From: an uncultured Acetatifactor sp.
Lineage (GTDB): Bacteria; Bacillota; Clostridia; Lachnospirales; Lachnospiraceae
DNA: 64,000 nucleotides
Reading direction: 5' to 3'
Assembly (NCBI GenBank): GCA_910585805.1
Contig: CAJUFB010000014.1
Span: 4,698-68,697 of the forward strand
In this document: positions 25,388 to 34,684 of the stretch, piece by piece
Layout of the letters: each line of letters begins with the position of its first letter
How positions within the stretch are numbered: the stretch's first letter is position 1
Translations under genes and position numbers: made by a program
Notes under the pieces: model-generated
Seen by the model: the letters and a program-made list of their open reading frames with translations, nothing else
Databases searched by the model: none
Told to the model about the DNA's origin: nothing

Positions 25388-27493
25388 TCATTCCGCTCTC
25401 CGGTCAGAGGACAGCACATTCCTCCGGAACCCTACATAGGTTACCGTAAAATAGATCAAGTACACTGCCAGGAACAGCAGAAAGGCGATGCCGAAATACC
25501 CTGCCGCCGCCGTATGGGTTCCGGTATAAAAATTGAATTTGGAACCCAGGTATATGGCAATGGTGCCGCTGATTACCGCCGCAAACAGGATGGGACACAG
25601 ATAGAAGCATGTCAGCTGTTTTCCGATAACCCCTGAGAGCTCCCGGCGGCTCAGGCCGATCTGGTGCAGCACCTGGTAGCGGAAGCGGTATCTGGCGGAG
25701 TCGGAGAGCTGCTGAACGGAGAGCACCGTCAGGGCTATGCAGACAAACACCAGGCCCATGTAAACCAAAGCGAAGATGATGGAGGACAGCATAAACTTTA
25801 CCTCCGGTATCAGATTGTCCCGGACGATATTTTCCACTGCGTAGACTACGATCTGATCTGTGCCGCAGGCCATAAACATGTTTTCCTTATGGCTCAGGAA
25901 GTCGGCGGAACTTTCCGGGGAGGAGAGGCCATCCAGCTGCCGGAGAAGGTCTTTCGGCGCCCGTTCTTCCAGATTTGCCGCCATTACGCCATAGTAGGGC
26001 GTCATGCGGGAAACCGTGTAATCAGTGACTATAATCAGGTAATCCGCTCCGTTGTGGCCGTCCTGGGAGAGAGGCTCCGTGCGGATGCCGGCGCATTGGA
26101 GTGATTCCGAAGCCCCGGACTGGCGAAATTCCGGCCGCGTCCCCTGGAGATTCAATTCATCGGTAAAATCTCCGGTTTCCTCCCAGACCCGCTCCTTGAG
26201 GTGCAGCAGATATTGGGAGTCTTCCAGCTCTACGGGGAGCAGCCCTGTCATTTCCCGAAGGCGGTTGTAGTCGGAAAGGGCCATGTAGGTGTCGTATTCA
26301 TAGTAGTCCCAGAGTTCGTCCTTTTCCAGTTTTTCCCGGTTCAGGGTGCCGTCTGGGTTCTGGTATTGGCTGCCGAAGGTTTTCAGATGGGTGTACAGCC
26401 AGGCGTTTACCGTATCCGTGCCGTTTTGGTAAATGGGATAAGTATGGTACTCTTTGATCCGGGTTTCCCGGCGCAGCACTTCCAGCTGCTCCTGAAAGTC
26501 GTCCCGGGGATCGGGGCTGAAAACCTGTACGTCGAAGGGCCATTTTTTCAGCAGCGTCTGATTCTGAAAATCGTTGAACATCATGGCCACGGCGCAGCCC
26601 AGCAGAGCCAGCACGAACAGGGAAGTCAGGGTGCCCAGGGTAAAGCGCAGGGTCTTCACCTTGGAGGCAAACTGCCGCAGCAGGAACAGATTCTGGCCCC
26701 GGAAAATGCCGTTTCCTTTTTTGCGGATATAGCAGATGACCCAGGCCGCCGCGCCGGTGTAAAAGAGGTAGATGGTGAGCACCAGGCCCACAAGGAACAG
26801 GAGGACGGTGTCGATATCCCAGGCTTTGTAGAAAAACAATACCAGGGCGGATGCGGTCAGGAACAGGAGGGAGAGGGGCAGCAGAAGCCTTTTGGCCTCT
26901 TCGTGGGATTCCCGGATCTCTTCGTTTTGCCGCCGGCTGTTCATCAGGGCGTGGATATTCATTTTCCGGAACCTGCGTCTGCATTGCAGCAGGGCCAGCA
27001 GGTAGCAGCCGCCATAGCAGGCTGCGGTGGTCAGGAGACAGTTCAGGCTCCATTCCAGACGTACCTGATATTCCATCAGGATCATGCTGTAGAGCACGGC
27101 CAGCAGAATTTGCTGCAGCAGCAGTCCCAGGGCCAGACCGCCGGCGAAAGCACCTGTCCCAAGCAGCAGGCTTTCCCGCAGGTACAGGCGGGAGATTTCC
27201 TTTTTCTTCATGCCGATAAGCAGATAAATGCCGAATTCCCGGCTTCTTTTGTCCAGAATAAAGCGCACCATATAATTGATAAGCCACGCCATGATGAGCA
27301 CTACGAAGAAGGAGGCCATGCCGATGAACACATGAAGAATCAGGGACGATTCGGACAGCTGTTTGATCTCTTCGGAGAAAATCAGGGAGTGGAAGGCAAA
27401 CATAATGGCGGTCACCAGCATCATGGTGAGAAAATAGACCATGTAGTCTCTGGCGGAGCGCAGTACATTCCGAAAGGCAAGTTTATTTAACAT
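25388..27493 (-). CDS. BceB-like FtsX-family ABC permease (module 1)
   Basis: A 701-residue permease. I use ATG 27493 (MLNKLAFRN), which has AGGAGG 11 nt upstream; an in-frame GTG four codons earlier sits on the site itself. About ten membrane helices: one at 20-40, then three from about 60 to 170, four around 200-310, a large extracellular domain (about 315-540), and three at the C-terminus. This is the BceB/YtrF-like layout, in which the big outside domain captures an antimicrobial peptide-lipid II complex. It overlaps the ATPase gene by 11 bp. With the adjacent kinase it should form a sensing and detoxification complex for cell-wall antibiotics or lantibiotics. Confidence 0.92.
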   Translation of the reverse strand: MLNKLAFRNVLRSARDYMVYFLTMMLVTAIMFAFHSLIFSEEIKQLSESSLILHVFIGMASFFVVLIMAWLINYMVRFILDKRSREFGIYLLIGMKKKEISRLYLRESLLLGTGAFAGGLALGLLLQQILLAVLYSMILMEYQVRLEWSLNCLLTTAACYGGCYLLALLQCRRRFRKMNIHALMNSRRQNEEIRESHEEAKRLLLPLSLLFLTASALVLFFYKAWDIDTVLLFLVGLVLTIYLFYTGAAAWVICYIRKKGNGIFRGQNLFLLRQFASKVKTLRFTLGTLTSLFVLALLGCAVAMMFNDFQNQTLLKKWPFDVQVFSPDPRDDFQEQLEVLRRETRIKEYHTYPIYQNGTDTVNAWLYTHLKTFGSQYQNPDGTLNREKLEKDELWDYYEYDTYMALSDYNRLREMTGLLPVELEDSQYLLHLKERVWEETGDFTDELNLQGTRPEFRQSGASESLQCAGIRTEPLSQDGHNGADYLIIVTDYTVSRMTPYYGVMAANLEERAPKDLLRQLDGLSSPESSADFLSHKENMFMACGTDQIVVYAVENIVRDNLIPEVKFMLSSIIFALVYMGLVFVCIALTVLSVQQLSDSARYRFRYQVLHQIGLSRRELSGVIGKQLTCFYLCPILFAAVISGTIAIYLGSKFNFYTGTHTAAAGYFGIAFLLFLAVYLIYFTVTYVGFRRNVLSSDRRAE

Positions 27494-28250
27494 TTGCCGG
27501 TTCACCTCCTGTCAGGGACAGTACGTCCAGGATCTCATTCAGGAATTCCCGCCGGCCCTTTTCGCCCCGGCGCAGTTCATGGAAGATCCGGCCGTCTTTC
27601 AGAAAAAGAATCCGTCCGCAGTAGCTGGCGGAAAAGGCATCGTGGGTCACCATGAAAATGGTGGCCTGCAGCTTCCGGTTCATATCGGTGAAAGTCTCCA
27701 GAAGCGTCTGGGCGGAGCGGGAGTCCAGGGCGCCTGTGGGTTCGTCCGCCAGCAGCAGCCTGGGCCGGTTCACCAACGCTCTGGCGCAGGCGCAGCGCTG
27801 TTTCTGACCGCCAGATACCTGGTAGGGAAATTTCGCCCGGATATCCTCTATGTCCAGGAGACGGAGCATTTCCTGGCAGCGCTTTAGAATCTCCTGTTTT
27901 CCGTGGCCCTGAAGCGTCATGGCCAGCAGGATATTTTCCTCGATGGACAGGGTGTCCAGGAGATTGTATTCCTGAAATACAAAACCAAGATTATTTTTAC
28001 GAAATTCCGATAATTCGTTTTCCGACAGATCAGTGATATCCACATTTTCATAGAAGATATGGCCTGCGGTGACATTGTCGATGGTGGAGAGCATGTTTAA
28101 AAGCGTGGTTTTTCCGGAGCCGGATGCGCCCATGACGCCTACGAATTCGCCCTTTTCCACATAGAAGCTGACCCGGTCCACGGCTTTGGCGGCGCCTGCG
28201 CCGTTTCCGTAGTATTTTTCCACATCGCATACCCAGATATAGTGTTCCAT
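27483..28250 (-). CDS. BceA-like ABC ATPase (module 1)
   Basis: A 255-residue ATPase with Walker A GASGSGKT (about 40-47), Q-loop, signature VSGGQKQR, Walker B LLLADEPTGALD and the H-loop MVTHD. This belongs to the MacB/BceA/LolD group. The ATG at 28250 has GGAG upstream. The stop codon overlaps the permease start, showing translational coupling. It energises the FtsX-type permease of module 1. Confidence 0.95.
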   Translation of the reverse strand: MEHYIWVCDVEKYYGNGAGAAKAVDRVSFYVEKGEFVGVMGASGSGKTTLLNMLSTIDNVTAGHIFYENVDITDLSENELSEFRKNNLGFVFQEYNLLDTLSIEENILLAMTLQGHGKQEILKRCQEMLRLLDIEDIRAKFPYQVSGGQKQRCACARALVNRPRLLLADEPTGALDSRSAQTLLETFTDMNRKLQATIFMVTHDAFSASYCGRILFLKDGRIFHELRRGEKGRREFLNEILDVLSLTGGEPANVK

Positions 28251-28351
28251 TTTTCATCACTCCTTGTATTTGTTGATTATTATAATTTGGACCCGCAGGA
28301 TTACTATATCAGATTTGGGGTGAAGGTGGTATGAAGTTAGTTTGCGGTTTT

Positions 28352-28367
28352 CTTTCTTTTTTGAAAG
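28352..28367. promoter_or_regulatory. Dyad CTTTC-N6-GAAAG upstream of BceAB module 1
   Basis: CTTTC (28352-28356), six T, GAAAG (28363-28367) lies between the kinase stop and the ATPase start, on the promoter side of the transporter genes. It is a candidate binding site for the module's response regulator. It does not match the known B. subtilis BceR box, so this is speculative. Confidence 0.3.
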
Positions 28368-28436
28368 ATTGTTGCCGGAATTGATAGATTACTTGTCAAA
28401 TGCTTTCGGGCGCAATTCCGCAGGCGGGATTCTGAT

Positions 28437-29576
28437 TTATCTGGTGAGGTAGCTGCTGATGGGAAATTCCAGCAGAATTTTGGTTCCGATTTCCGGTTTG
28501 GCGGGACTCTTTGTTCTGCTTTTCGATTCAGTGAAGTTCTTAGTATCGCATTCTGATTCGGCGTGAATCTGTATTCCTAATTTCGCACACAATTTCCGGC
28601 AGAGATACAGTCCCATGCCGGTGGAGCGGCCCCGTGCGCGTCCGTTGCTTCCGGTGAAGCCTTTGTCGAAGATTCTGGGCAGATCTTCCTCCGGAATGCC
28701 GAGGCCGTTGTCCGCCACTGTCAGGCGGACGCCCTGAGATGTTTTTTCAGTGAAAATACGTATCTGCGGCTCGGTATCACGGCGGTATTTTACCGCATTT
28801 AGCACCAGCTGGTTCAGGATGAAGGCAATCCATTTTGTATCGGTATAAACCGTGTCTTTACAGTTCACTTCTGCCTGAATATGGCACTGGATAAAGCTGT
28901 ATTTGTTTTTCTGCAATACTTCTTCCGCCGTTTTCTGGAGGGAAGTTTCCTTTATGATGTAATCTTTGTATACTTCGTCCGAGCGGGCATAGAACAGGGC
29001 CATATCCACATAATTTTCCGTTTTCCGGTTTTCCCGGAGAATGCGGCGGGCCGTCTCGGAACCCGTTTTATTCGGGAAAGCGGTATGGGCGTTTTCGGTC
29101 TTTTGGGATGCCTGGGGGGAAGAAAAAGCAGTCATGTTTTTTTGGTTCTCACATAGGAGCGCAATGTTGGCAATGGGCGCTTTGATTTCGTGGACCCAGC
29201 TTTCGATATATTCCCGGTATTCCTGCCTGGCGTCTTCTATGGAGCGGATTTTTTCTATGACGGATTTGTTGGATCTGCGTATCATATCCTGGTAGAGATT
29301 GTCTTCCAGCCGGAAGGATTGGGGCATCAGTTCTCCCAGCAGGTATTTCTGGTCAGCCTGTTCCAGGATGTCTTTTATATGATGAAAATAGCGGCTTCTG
29401 CGGAAGTATTCCGTGAGGAACCATGCGGTGAAGATTACAAACCAGGAAAACAGGATGATACAGCAGCAGGAGGCGGGATAATTTGTGGCATGTAAAAAGC
29501 CCGCCAACAGAAGCATACAGGACAGGTGAAGCATCAGCAGCAGTAATTTGTCTCTCAGATAATCGGTAAAATTCAT
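28437..29576 (-). CDS. BceS-like intramembrane-sensing histidine kinase (module 1)
   Basis: A 379-residue kinase with two membrane helices separated by only a few residues (about 11-30 and 36-55), so no real extracellular sensor: the hallmark of BceS-type kinases that read the state of their BceB transporter. Phosphoacceptor His129 is in SWVHEIKAPIA; the ATP lid shows DNGLGIPEEDLPRIFDKGFT and STGMGLYLCRKL. A short Thr/Ser/Lys-rich insertion lies near residues 345-367. Its ATG overlaps the regulator stop by 4 bp. Confidence 0.93.
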   Translation of the reverse strand: MNFTDYLRDKLLLLMLHLSCMLLLAGFLHATNYPASCCCIILFSWFVIFTAWFLTEYFRRSRYFHHIKDILEQADQKYLLGELMPQSFRLEDNLYQDMIRRSNKSVIEKIRSIEDARQEYREYIESWVHEIKAPIANIALLCENQKNMTAFSSPQASQKTENAHTAFPNKTGSETARRILRENRKTENYVDMALFYARSDEVYKDYIIKETSLQKTAEEVLQKNKYSFIQCHIQAEVNCKDTVYTDTKWIAFILNQLVLNAVKYRRDTEPQIRIFTEKTSQGVRLTVADNGLGIPEEDLPRIFDKGFTGSNGRARGRSTGMGLYLCRKLCAKLGIQIHAESECDTKNFTESKSRTKSPAKPEIGTKILLEFPISSYLTR

Positions 29577-30241
29577 ATGAAATACCCCATTCCCCGTTTC
29601 GTGCGGATAAAGTCGCCTGCCCCCATCTCTTCCAGTTTGGCCCGGATGCGGGTTATGTGTACGCTTAACGAATTATCGTCAATAAATATAGAATTATCCC
29701 ATAGATATTCGATAAGCTCCGACCTGGAAACGATATCACCCTTGTGCCGGAACAGGCAGCTTAAGATTTTCAGCTCGTTTTTGGTCAGTTCGGCGCTTTT
29801 GTTTCCGTATCGGATACGGCCTCTGGACAAATCCAGTTCCAGGCCGTGGTGCTCCAATTTCGGCGGTTCTGTGTTTCTTCTGCTCCGCTTCAGGACCGCG
29901 CTGATATGAGCCAGCAGCAGGGCGGGATGAAAAGGCTTCGTGATATAGTCGTCTCCGCCCTTCAGCAGGGCCGTGATCTCGTCCATGGAATCCGTCCGGC
30001 CTGTGACGAAGATAATGGGAACATCCGAGAACTCCCGGATTTCGGCGCAGAGTTGGAAACCGGATTTGCCCGGCAGATTCAAATCCAGCAGGATCAGATC
30101 TGGCTTCAGGTCCGAAATCTGCCGGGCAATGGGTTTATCCTGAATTTCTGTAAGCACGGTGACCTGATACAGGGAATTTTCCAGGAAATCCCGGACTTCC
30201 CTGCAAAAGGAAGCGTCGTCTTCTATGATTAAAATATGCAT
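29573..30241 (-). CDS. BceR-like OmpR-family response regulator (module 1)
   Basis: A 222-residue regulator: receiver domain with phosphorylation site Asp53 (LLDLNLPG) and KPF, then a winged-helix DNA-binding domain (about 130-222) ending in RTKRGMGYFI. It overlaps the kinase gene by 4 bp (ATGA), forming the RS pair of a Bce-type module. Expected targets are the transporter genes just downstream. Confidence 0.94.
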   Translation of the reverse strand: MHILIIEDDASFCREVRDFLENSLYQVTVLTEIQDKPIARQISDLKPDLILLDLNLPGKSGFQLCAEIREFSDVPIIFVTGRTDSMDEITALLKGGDDYITKPFHPALLLAHISAVLKRSRRNTEPPKLEHHGLELDLSRGRIRYGNKSAELTKNELKILSCLFRHKGDIVSRSELIEYLWDNSIFIDDNSLSVHITRIRAKLEEMGAGDFIRTKRGMGYFI

Positions 30242-30867
30242 GGTTTACCGCCTTTTGCTGTGCGCGGCGCCTGGGGAGGCGGAGGCTTTTTTCCCAGTAT
30301 ATCCCTTTTCGGGGGAATTGGCAACCTGTCTTTGCCTATAGCAGCTCTGACGAGTAAACTTTTTAACAGTTATCTGAGCCGGAATTTCTATTCTTAAGTT
30401 CCCCGTCAAAGTCCTCAGACTTCTCACTGGTCACGCTCCAGAAGCTTCCGGACCACAGGTTTTCCCTCCTTCTCCGCCCGCTTCCTTAAGAAGCTCCTGT
30501 TCTCCTCAACAAACGCTGAAAATATACGATATTTGGAAAACAATTTGTAACGAGGTTCACGGATTCAGGGATTCGTTTACAAAAAAGCTGCCGATTATAA
30601 CATATATTCCGAAAAAATTCTGAAAAGTGTAAATCTACCAGAAAAAGGATGGATAAGCGGCTGTAGAAATGTTATAATGTCTGCAGTCATTTTTAACAGT
30701 AATAAAATGTTATCTACAAATTACAGGAACCGTTTCGCGAACCCTGTAATCAAAAGAAAATAACTACTGCAAATTGGATTCAAAACAGCACCCAACCATA
30801 CAATATGGGATGAAAAATTTTCTTAAGAAATTCGGGGATGCCGAAACGCGTCTCTTGAGGAAATGCT
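30242..30867. other. 626-bp intergenic region between module 1 and the helicase
   Basis: No supported gene. It contains a hairpin (ATTACAGG and CCTGTAAT around 30721-30750) and a promoter for the helicase at 30650-30678. A GCCT-GGGG-AGGC stem at about 30269-30280 is followed after 6 nt by TTTTTT and could terminate leftover plus-strand transcription. AT content rises sharply after about 30500, marking the beginning of the accessory block. Confidence 0.45.
30650..30678 (+). promoter_or_regulatory. Promoter upstream of the UvrD-like helicase
   Basis: -35 TGGATA (30650-30655), 17-bp spacer, consensus -10 TATAAT (30673-30678). The start codon is 190 bp downstream, leaving a long leader with a hairpin near 30721-30750. 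Confidence 0.5.
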
Positions 30868-33800
30868 ATGAAAGGAACACGGATTATGGGCATCTTTGAC
30901 AGAATATTTGGCCATAAAAAGGCACATACAAATGCGGCGAAAAAGCCCTTCATAGAATCCGGACAAGCATCAGTTCCCAGGAACGAAAACGTCACAAAAC
31001 TGTTTGATTTGAAGAATTTCATAGAATCACTGATGAACACAGAAAGATATATTGCGAAAAGTGAATATCTCGAAAAAATGAAGCAATTCAGGCCCGTCAT
31101 TGATTTTTTCTCCGTTCTGGAAAGCAGCGGTACATTAGCACAATTCTGTCAGATGAATGGGATTTCCATGCCCGAAATTCAGGATACAACAACCGTATTT
31201 ACGGATATAGAGAAGCTGATAGACCAACACAACGAAGAATTCGTATCCAAAACCATGGTCAGCGAAAAAGGATATCTCGACAATATCCTCAAAGCAGTCG
31301 ACCCTGCGATTTCCCTGGATGAGGACCAGAGAAGAGTCGTTTTAACGGATGAGGACTACTGCCTGGTTATTGCGGGAGCGGGCGCCGGAAAGACCACAAC
31401 GGTAGCGGCGAAAGTCAAGTATCTTGTGGACAGGCGTGGCATAAAACCATCTCAGATACTGGTGGTTTCCTTTACGAATAAAGCAGTAAATGAATTAAAG
31501 GAAAAGATACGGGGCGCATTAGGAATTGAATGCCCCATTGCCACATTCCATTCAACCGGAAATGCAGTCATACATGTGAATGCACCCGAAGAGAAACTGA
31601 ATATCGTCGACAATTCGAGGCTTTATTTTGTGCTTCGGGACTATTTTCGCGGCTCAATTATGCAGAATGAGAGCGTAGTGAACAAACTCATTATGTTCTT
31701 CGCATCTTACTTCGATGCGCCATACGAAGGGGATGATTTCAATGCATTTTTCAATAATATAGCAAAAGCAAATTTTTCAACCATGAGAAGCGACCTGGAG
31801 GATTTTAAATGTAAAGTAATAGACGCAAGAACTAAGAAATCAGTGACAATCCAGAACGAAGTGTTAAGGTCACATCAAGAGGTTGAAATCGCTAATTTCC
31901 TGTATCTGAATAACATCGACTACGATTATGAACCGATATATCAGTATAATATTACACATGCAAGAAAGCCGTATACACCGGATTTTATCATTCATCAGGA
32001 TAGCAGAAGCGCATACATTGAACACTTCGGCATATCCGAAAGCGGAGAAAACGACAGATACAGCCCGGAAGAACTGGACAGATATAAAGAGGCAGTAAAT
32101 AATAAGGTTCGCCTGCACAGGCAGCATGGAACCACATTGATATACACATTTTCTTCGTATAAAGACAGGAAACCATTGCTGGCTCATTTGAGGAATGAAC
32201 TGGAGGCTAAGGGTTTTGTGCTCAGGCCCCGCTCCAACAAAGAAGTAATGGAGATGCTTGTTGCGGGAGAAGAAAATCGATATGTGCGTAAACTGATTAA
32301 CCTTATATGCCGGTTCATTTCGAATTTTAAGGTGAATGGATATACGGAAGATGAGTTCAACCGTATGTATCATTCCACCCAGAATGTCAGGAGCAGGCTG
32401 TTTCTGGATATATGCAATGACTGCTATCTGGAATACGAGAGATGGCTTAAGGAAAATAAAGCCGTTGACTTTGAGGATATGATTAATGAGTCCGCCAGAA
32501 TTCTCAAAGAAGTAAAAGAAATGAAACAGAAACTGGATTTCAAGTATATCATTGTGGATGAATATCAGGATATATCAAGGCAGAGGTTCGACCTTACGAA
32601 AGCGCTTTCGGAGGTAACGGACGCCAAAATTATCGCAGTGGGAGATGACTGGCAGTCTATCTATGCATTCAGCGGCTCGGACATTACACTGTTCACCAAA
32701 TTTGCCGAGAAAATGGGATATGCCAAAATGCTTAAGATTGTCAGGACATATCGGAATTCCCAGGACGTAATTGATATTGCGGGAAACTTCATACAACGGA
32801 ATTCGGAGCAGATTCCCAAGCAGCTTATTTCTCCCAAACGGATAGAAGATCCGGTTCTTATTTATACATATGACAGTACCTATAAGGCTAGAGATGGCAA
32901 CCGCAGGAGCGGGGCTAATTATGCTTTGGCATCGGCTGTTGAGACTGCGCTAGGGCAGCTTCTGGAGTATAAGAAAAAGGAAAATAAGGAGCCCGGCCCT
33001 ATCCTTTTGTTAGGCAGATTCGGATTTGACGGAGATCATTTAGAGCGTTCAGGCCTATTCGAATACATAAACCGCGGCAATAAAATTAAAAGTGTCAATT
33101 ATCCAAAGCTGGATATTACTTTCATGACTGCCCATTCTTCAAAGGGGCTTGGATATGATGACGTAATTATTGTAAACGGCAAAAATGAGACATATGGTTT
33201 TCCCTCAAAAATAGAAGACGACCCTGTATTGGCATTTGTCATCAAAGGAGACAGATCCATAAATTATGCCGAGGAAAGAAGACTGTTTTATGTCGCCATG
33301 ACAAGAACGAAAAACAGGGTATTTTTTATTGCGCCGGAACAGAATCCCTCTGAGTTTCTGCTGGAATTAAAACGGGATTATAAGAACGTTATCTTACATG
33401 GCGACTGGAACGAAGAGGAAGCTGCCGACAGACATAAGAGAGCGTGTCCCCTTTGCGGATACCCTATGCAGTTCAAGTATAAAAAGGCATATGGCCTGCG
33501 GCTTTATATCTGTACGAACGAACCTGAAATCTGCAGTTTTATGACAAATGATCTGCGCGGAGGTAAGATGTCTATCCAGAAGTGTGATAAATGCAGGGAC
33601 GGATATCTGGTGGTAAAGCAGAGCAGGGACTCCGGATTTCTTCTGGGATGTACGAATTACAAGCCTAATGGGACCGGCTGTAATAAGGTGATTAATAAGA
33701 AAGCATTCTATGATCAGATGGGATACGAGATGGAAGAATCGGAAGCCATGCATGCGGAAAAGCCTGCTAAAGTATGGCAAAGTGCAGAACAGCAAAGCGC

Positions 33801-34407
33801 AGGATGGCAAAGTGAAAAACAACAAAGCACAGAACGGCAGAGTGCAAAACAGCAAAGCGCAGAACGGCAAAATTTAGAACAGCAAAAGGTAAAACAGCCG
33901 TACACAAAACAAGCATGCGCTAAACAGCAATATACAAAGCAACAAATAGCCGCTGCGTCATCAGGGAATCAATCAACTGCTCATGGAATGAGAAGGGATG
34001 ATTCCGCGGAAATTATTCTGGCGAATATACGGCCGGTAATGTACGGAAGTTACGAATTGAACAACCTGATATTTACAGTCGTAAAAGCGCTTCAGAATAT
34101 AAGCAGGGTGAGGTATTTTGGCGTGACGGTGCTTGCGGAGGTTCTGAAGGGAACTGAAAGCAGGAAAATATTCGAAAATAAACTGGATAAACTGCCGGAA
34201 TTCGGGGCCTTGCAGGACATGCCATATGATACAATAAAATCGATTATTGAATGGATGATTACAGAACACTTGATATTGAAGACGAAGGAAAGATATCCGG
34301 TATTGCATTCGACATATGAAGGGCTTCATTATTCGGAAGTGATGAAGGAGGGGAAGCTTAAGAGGCTGAAAGATTATTTGGAGAAAGATGAGAAGTATCA
34401 AAAATAA
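30868..34407 (+). CDS. UvrD-like SF1 helicase with nuclease-like insert, zinc ribbons and RQC-like tail
   Basis: A 1179-residue protein. Helicase motifs: LDEDQRR (Q), Walker A AGAGAGKTT (about 168-176), VDEYQD (about 563), VGDDWQSIYAFSG, TAHSSKGLGYDDV, and YVAMTRTKNRV (about 806-816). Between motifs lies an insert (about 340-450) with PDFII (Asp372) and YIEHFGI (Glu385), resembling a PD-(D/E)XK nuclease core as in helicase-IV-like proteins. After the helicase come two zinc ribbons (CPLC near 859; CDKC and CTNY later), a Gln/Ser-rich repeat linker (about 965-1035) and a 110-residue domain like the RecQ RQC winged helix (RYFGVTVLAEVLKG). Start ATG follows GAGG; a second ATG (MGIFDRIFG) is possible. 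Likely DNA repair or defence; no partner gene is adjacent. Confidence 0.85.
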   Translation: MKGTRIMGIFDRIFGHKKAHTNAAKKPFIESGQASVPRNENVTKLFDLKNFIESLMNTERYIAKSEYLEKMKQFRPVIDFFSVLESSGTLAQFCQMNGISMPEIQDTTTVFTDIEKLIDQHNEEFVSKTMVSEKGYLDNILKAVDPAISLDEDQRRVVLTDEDYCLVIAGAGAGKTTTVAAKVKYLVDRRGIKPSQILVVSFTNKAVNELKEKIRGALGIECPIATFHSTGNAVIHVNAPEEKLNIVDNSRLYFVLRDYFRGSIMQNESVVNKLIMFFASYFDAPYEGDDFNAFFNNIAKANFSTMRSDLEDFKCKVIDARTKKSVTIQNEVLRSHQEVEIANFLYLNNIDYDYEPIYQYNITHARKPYTPDFIIHQDSRSAYIEHFGISESGENDRYSPEELDRYKEAVNNKVRLHRQHGTTLIYTFSSYKDRKPLLAHLRNELEAKGFVLRPRSNKEVMEMLVAGEENRYVRKLINLICRFISNFKVNGYTEDEFNRMYHSTQNVRSRLFLDICNDCYLEYERWLKENKAVDFEDMINESARILKEVKEMKQKLDFKYIIVDEYQDISRQRFDLTKALSEVTDAKIIAVGDDWQSIYAFSGSDITLFTKFAEKMGYAKMLKIVRTYRNSQDVIDIAGNFIQRNSEQIPKQLISPKRIEDPVLIYTYDSTYKARDGNRRSGANYALASAVETALGQLLEYKKKENKEPGPILLLGRFGFDGDHLERSGLFEYINRGNKIKSVNYPKLDITFMTAHSSKGLGYDDVIIVNGKNETYGFPSKIEDDPVLAFVIKGDRSINYAEERRLFYVAMTRTKNRVFFIAPEQNPSEFLLELKRDYKNVILHGDWNEEEAADRHKRACPLCGYPMQFKYKKAYGLRLYICTNEPEICSFMTNDLRGGKMSIQKCDKCRDGYLVVKQSRDSGFLLGCTNYKPNGTGCNKVINKKAFYDQMGYEMEESEAMHAEKPAKVWQSAEQQSAGWQSEKQQSTERQSAKQQSAERQNLEQQKVKQPYTKQACAKQQYTKQQIAAASSGNQSTAHGMRRDDSAEIILANIRPVMYGSYELNNLIFTVVKALQNISRVRYFGVTVLAEVLKGTESRKIFENKLDKLPEFGALQDMPYDTIKSIIEWMITEHLILKTKERYPVLHSTYEGLHYSEVMKEGKLKRLKDYLEKDEKYQK
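33760..33960 (+). repeat. Gln/Ser-coding degenerate repeat inside the helicase gene
   Basis: Repeats of roughly 15-30 bp (variants of CAAAGCGCAGAACGGCAAAG) encode blocks such as EQQSAG, KQQSTERQSA and KQQSAERQ. They form the linker between the zinc ribbons and the winged-helix tail and may vary in length between strains. Confidence 0.7.
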
Positions 34408-34532
34408 AATATTTACTATCTCTTGTCAGATTTATTGCAGGACTTACTCATTTTACCACATTTCCGCCATCTTGGAAAGATAATTTTGACGGCATTTCTT
34501 CCAATTATATTTTAATCTCTCCGGGTCTAATT

Positions 34533-34553
34533 CCCCGCAGCTCTGCTGCGGGG
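34533..34553 (+). other. Perfect 9-bp hairpin after the helicase
   Basis: CCCCGCAGC (34533-34541), TCT loop, GCTGCGGGG (34545-34553), followed by TCGTTCATTT rather than a T-run. It may terminate helicase transcription weakly or be a remnant of an IS200/IS605-type subterminal hairpin; the latter is a guess. Confidence 0.5.
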
Positions 34554-34604
34554 TCGTTCATTTGGTTTCTCGATTATATTTTCAAGTTTTCTAGAGAATT
34601 CTAC

Positions 34605-34633
34605 TTGCAGAAGCAGAAGAGGTGTGGTACAAT
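34605..34633 (+). promoter_or_regulatory. Promoter of the PP-loop/TudS operon
   Basis: -35 TTGCAG (34605-34610), 17-bp spacer, -10 TACAAT (34628-34633), 52 bp before the first start codon. This gives the three-gene operon its own promoter, separate from the helicase. Confidence 0.65.
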
Positions 34634-34684
34634 TTTTACGATTTATACTATGTAAAAATCATATTATAAGAAGAGGAATTTCAC

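Noticed and set aside
26201..27490. 429-codon plus-strand frame, His/Gln-rich
   Set aside because: Antisense shadow of the BceB-like permease; low-complexity composition typical of reversed membrane codons.
34533..34553. IS200/IS605 element
   Set aside because: Only a single hairpin resembling a subterminal palindrome is present; no TnpA or TnpB gene was found.
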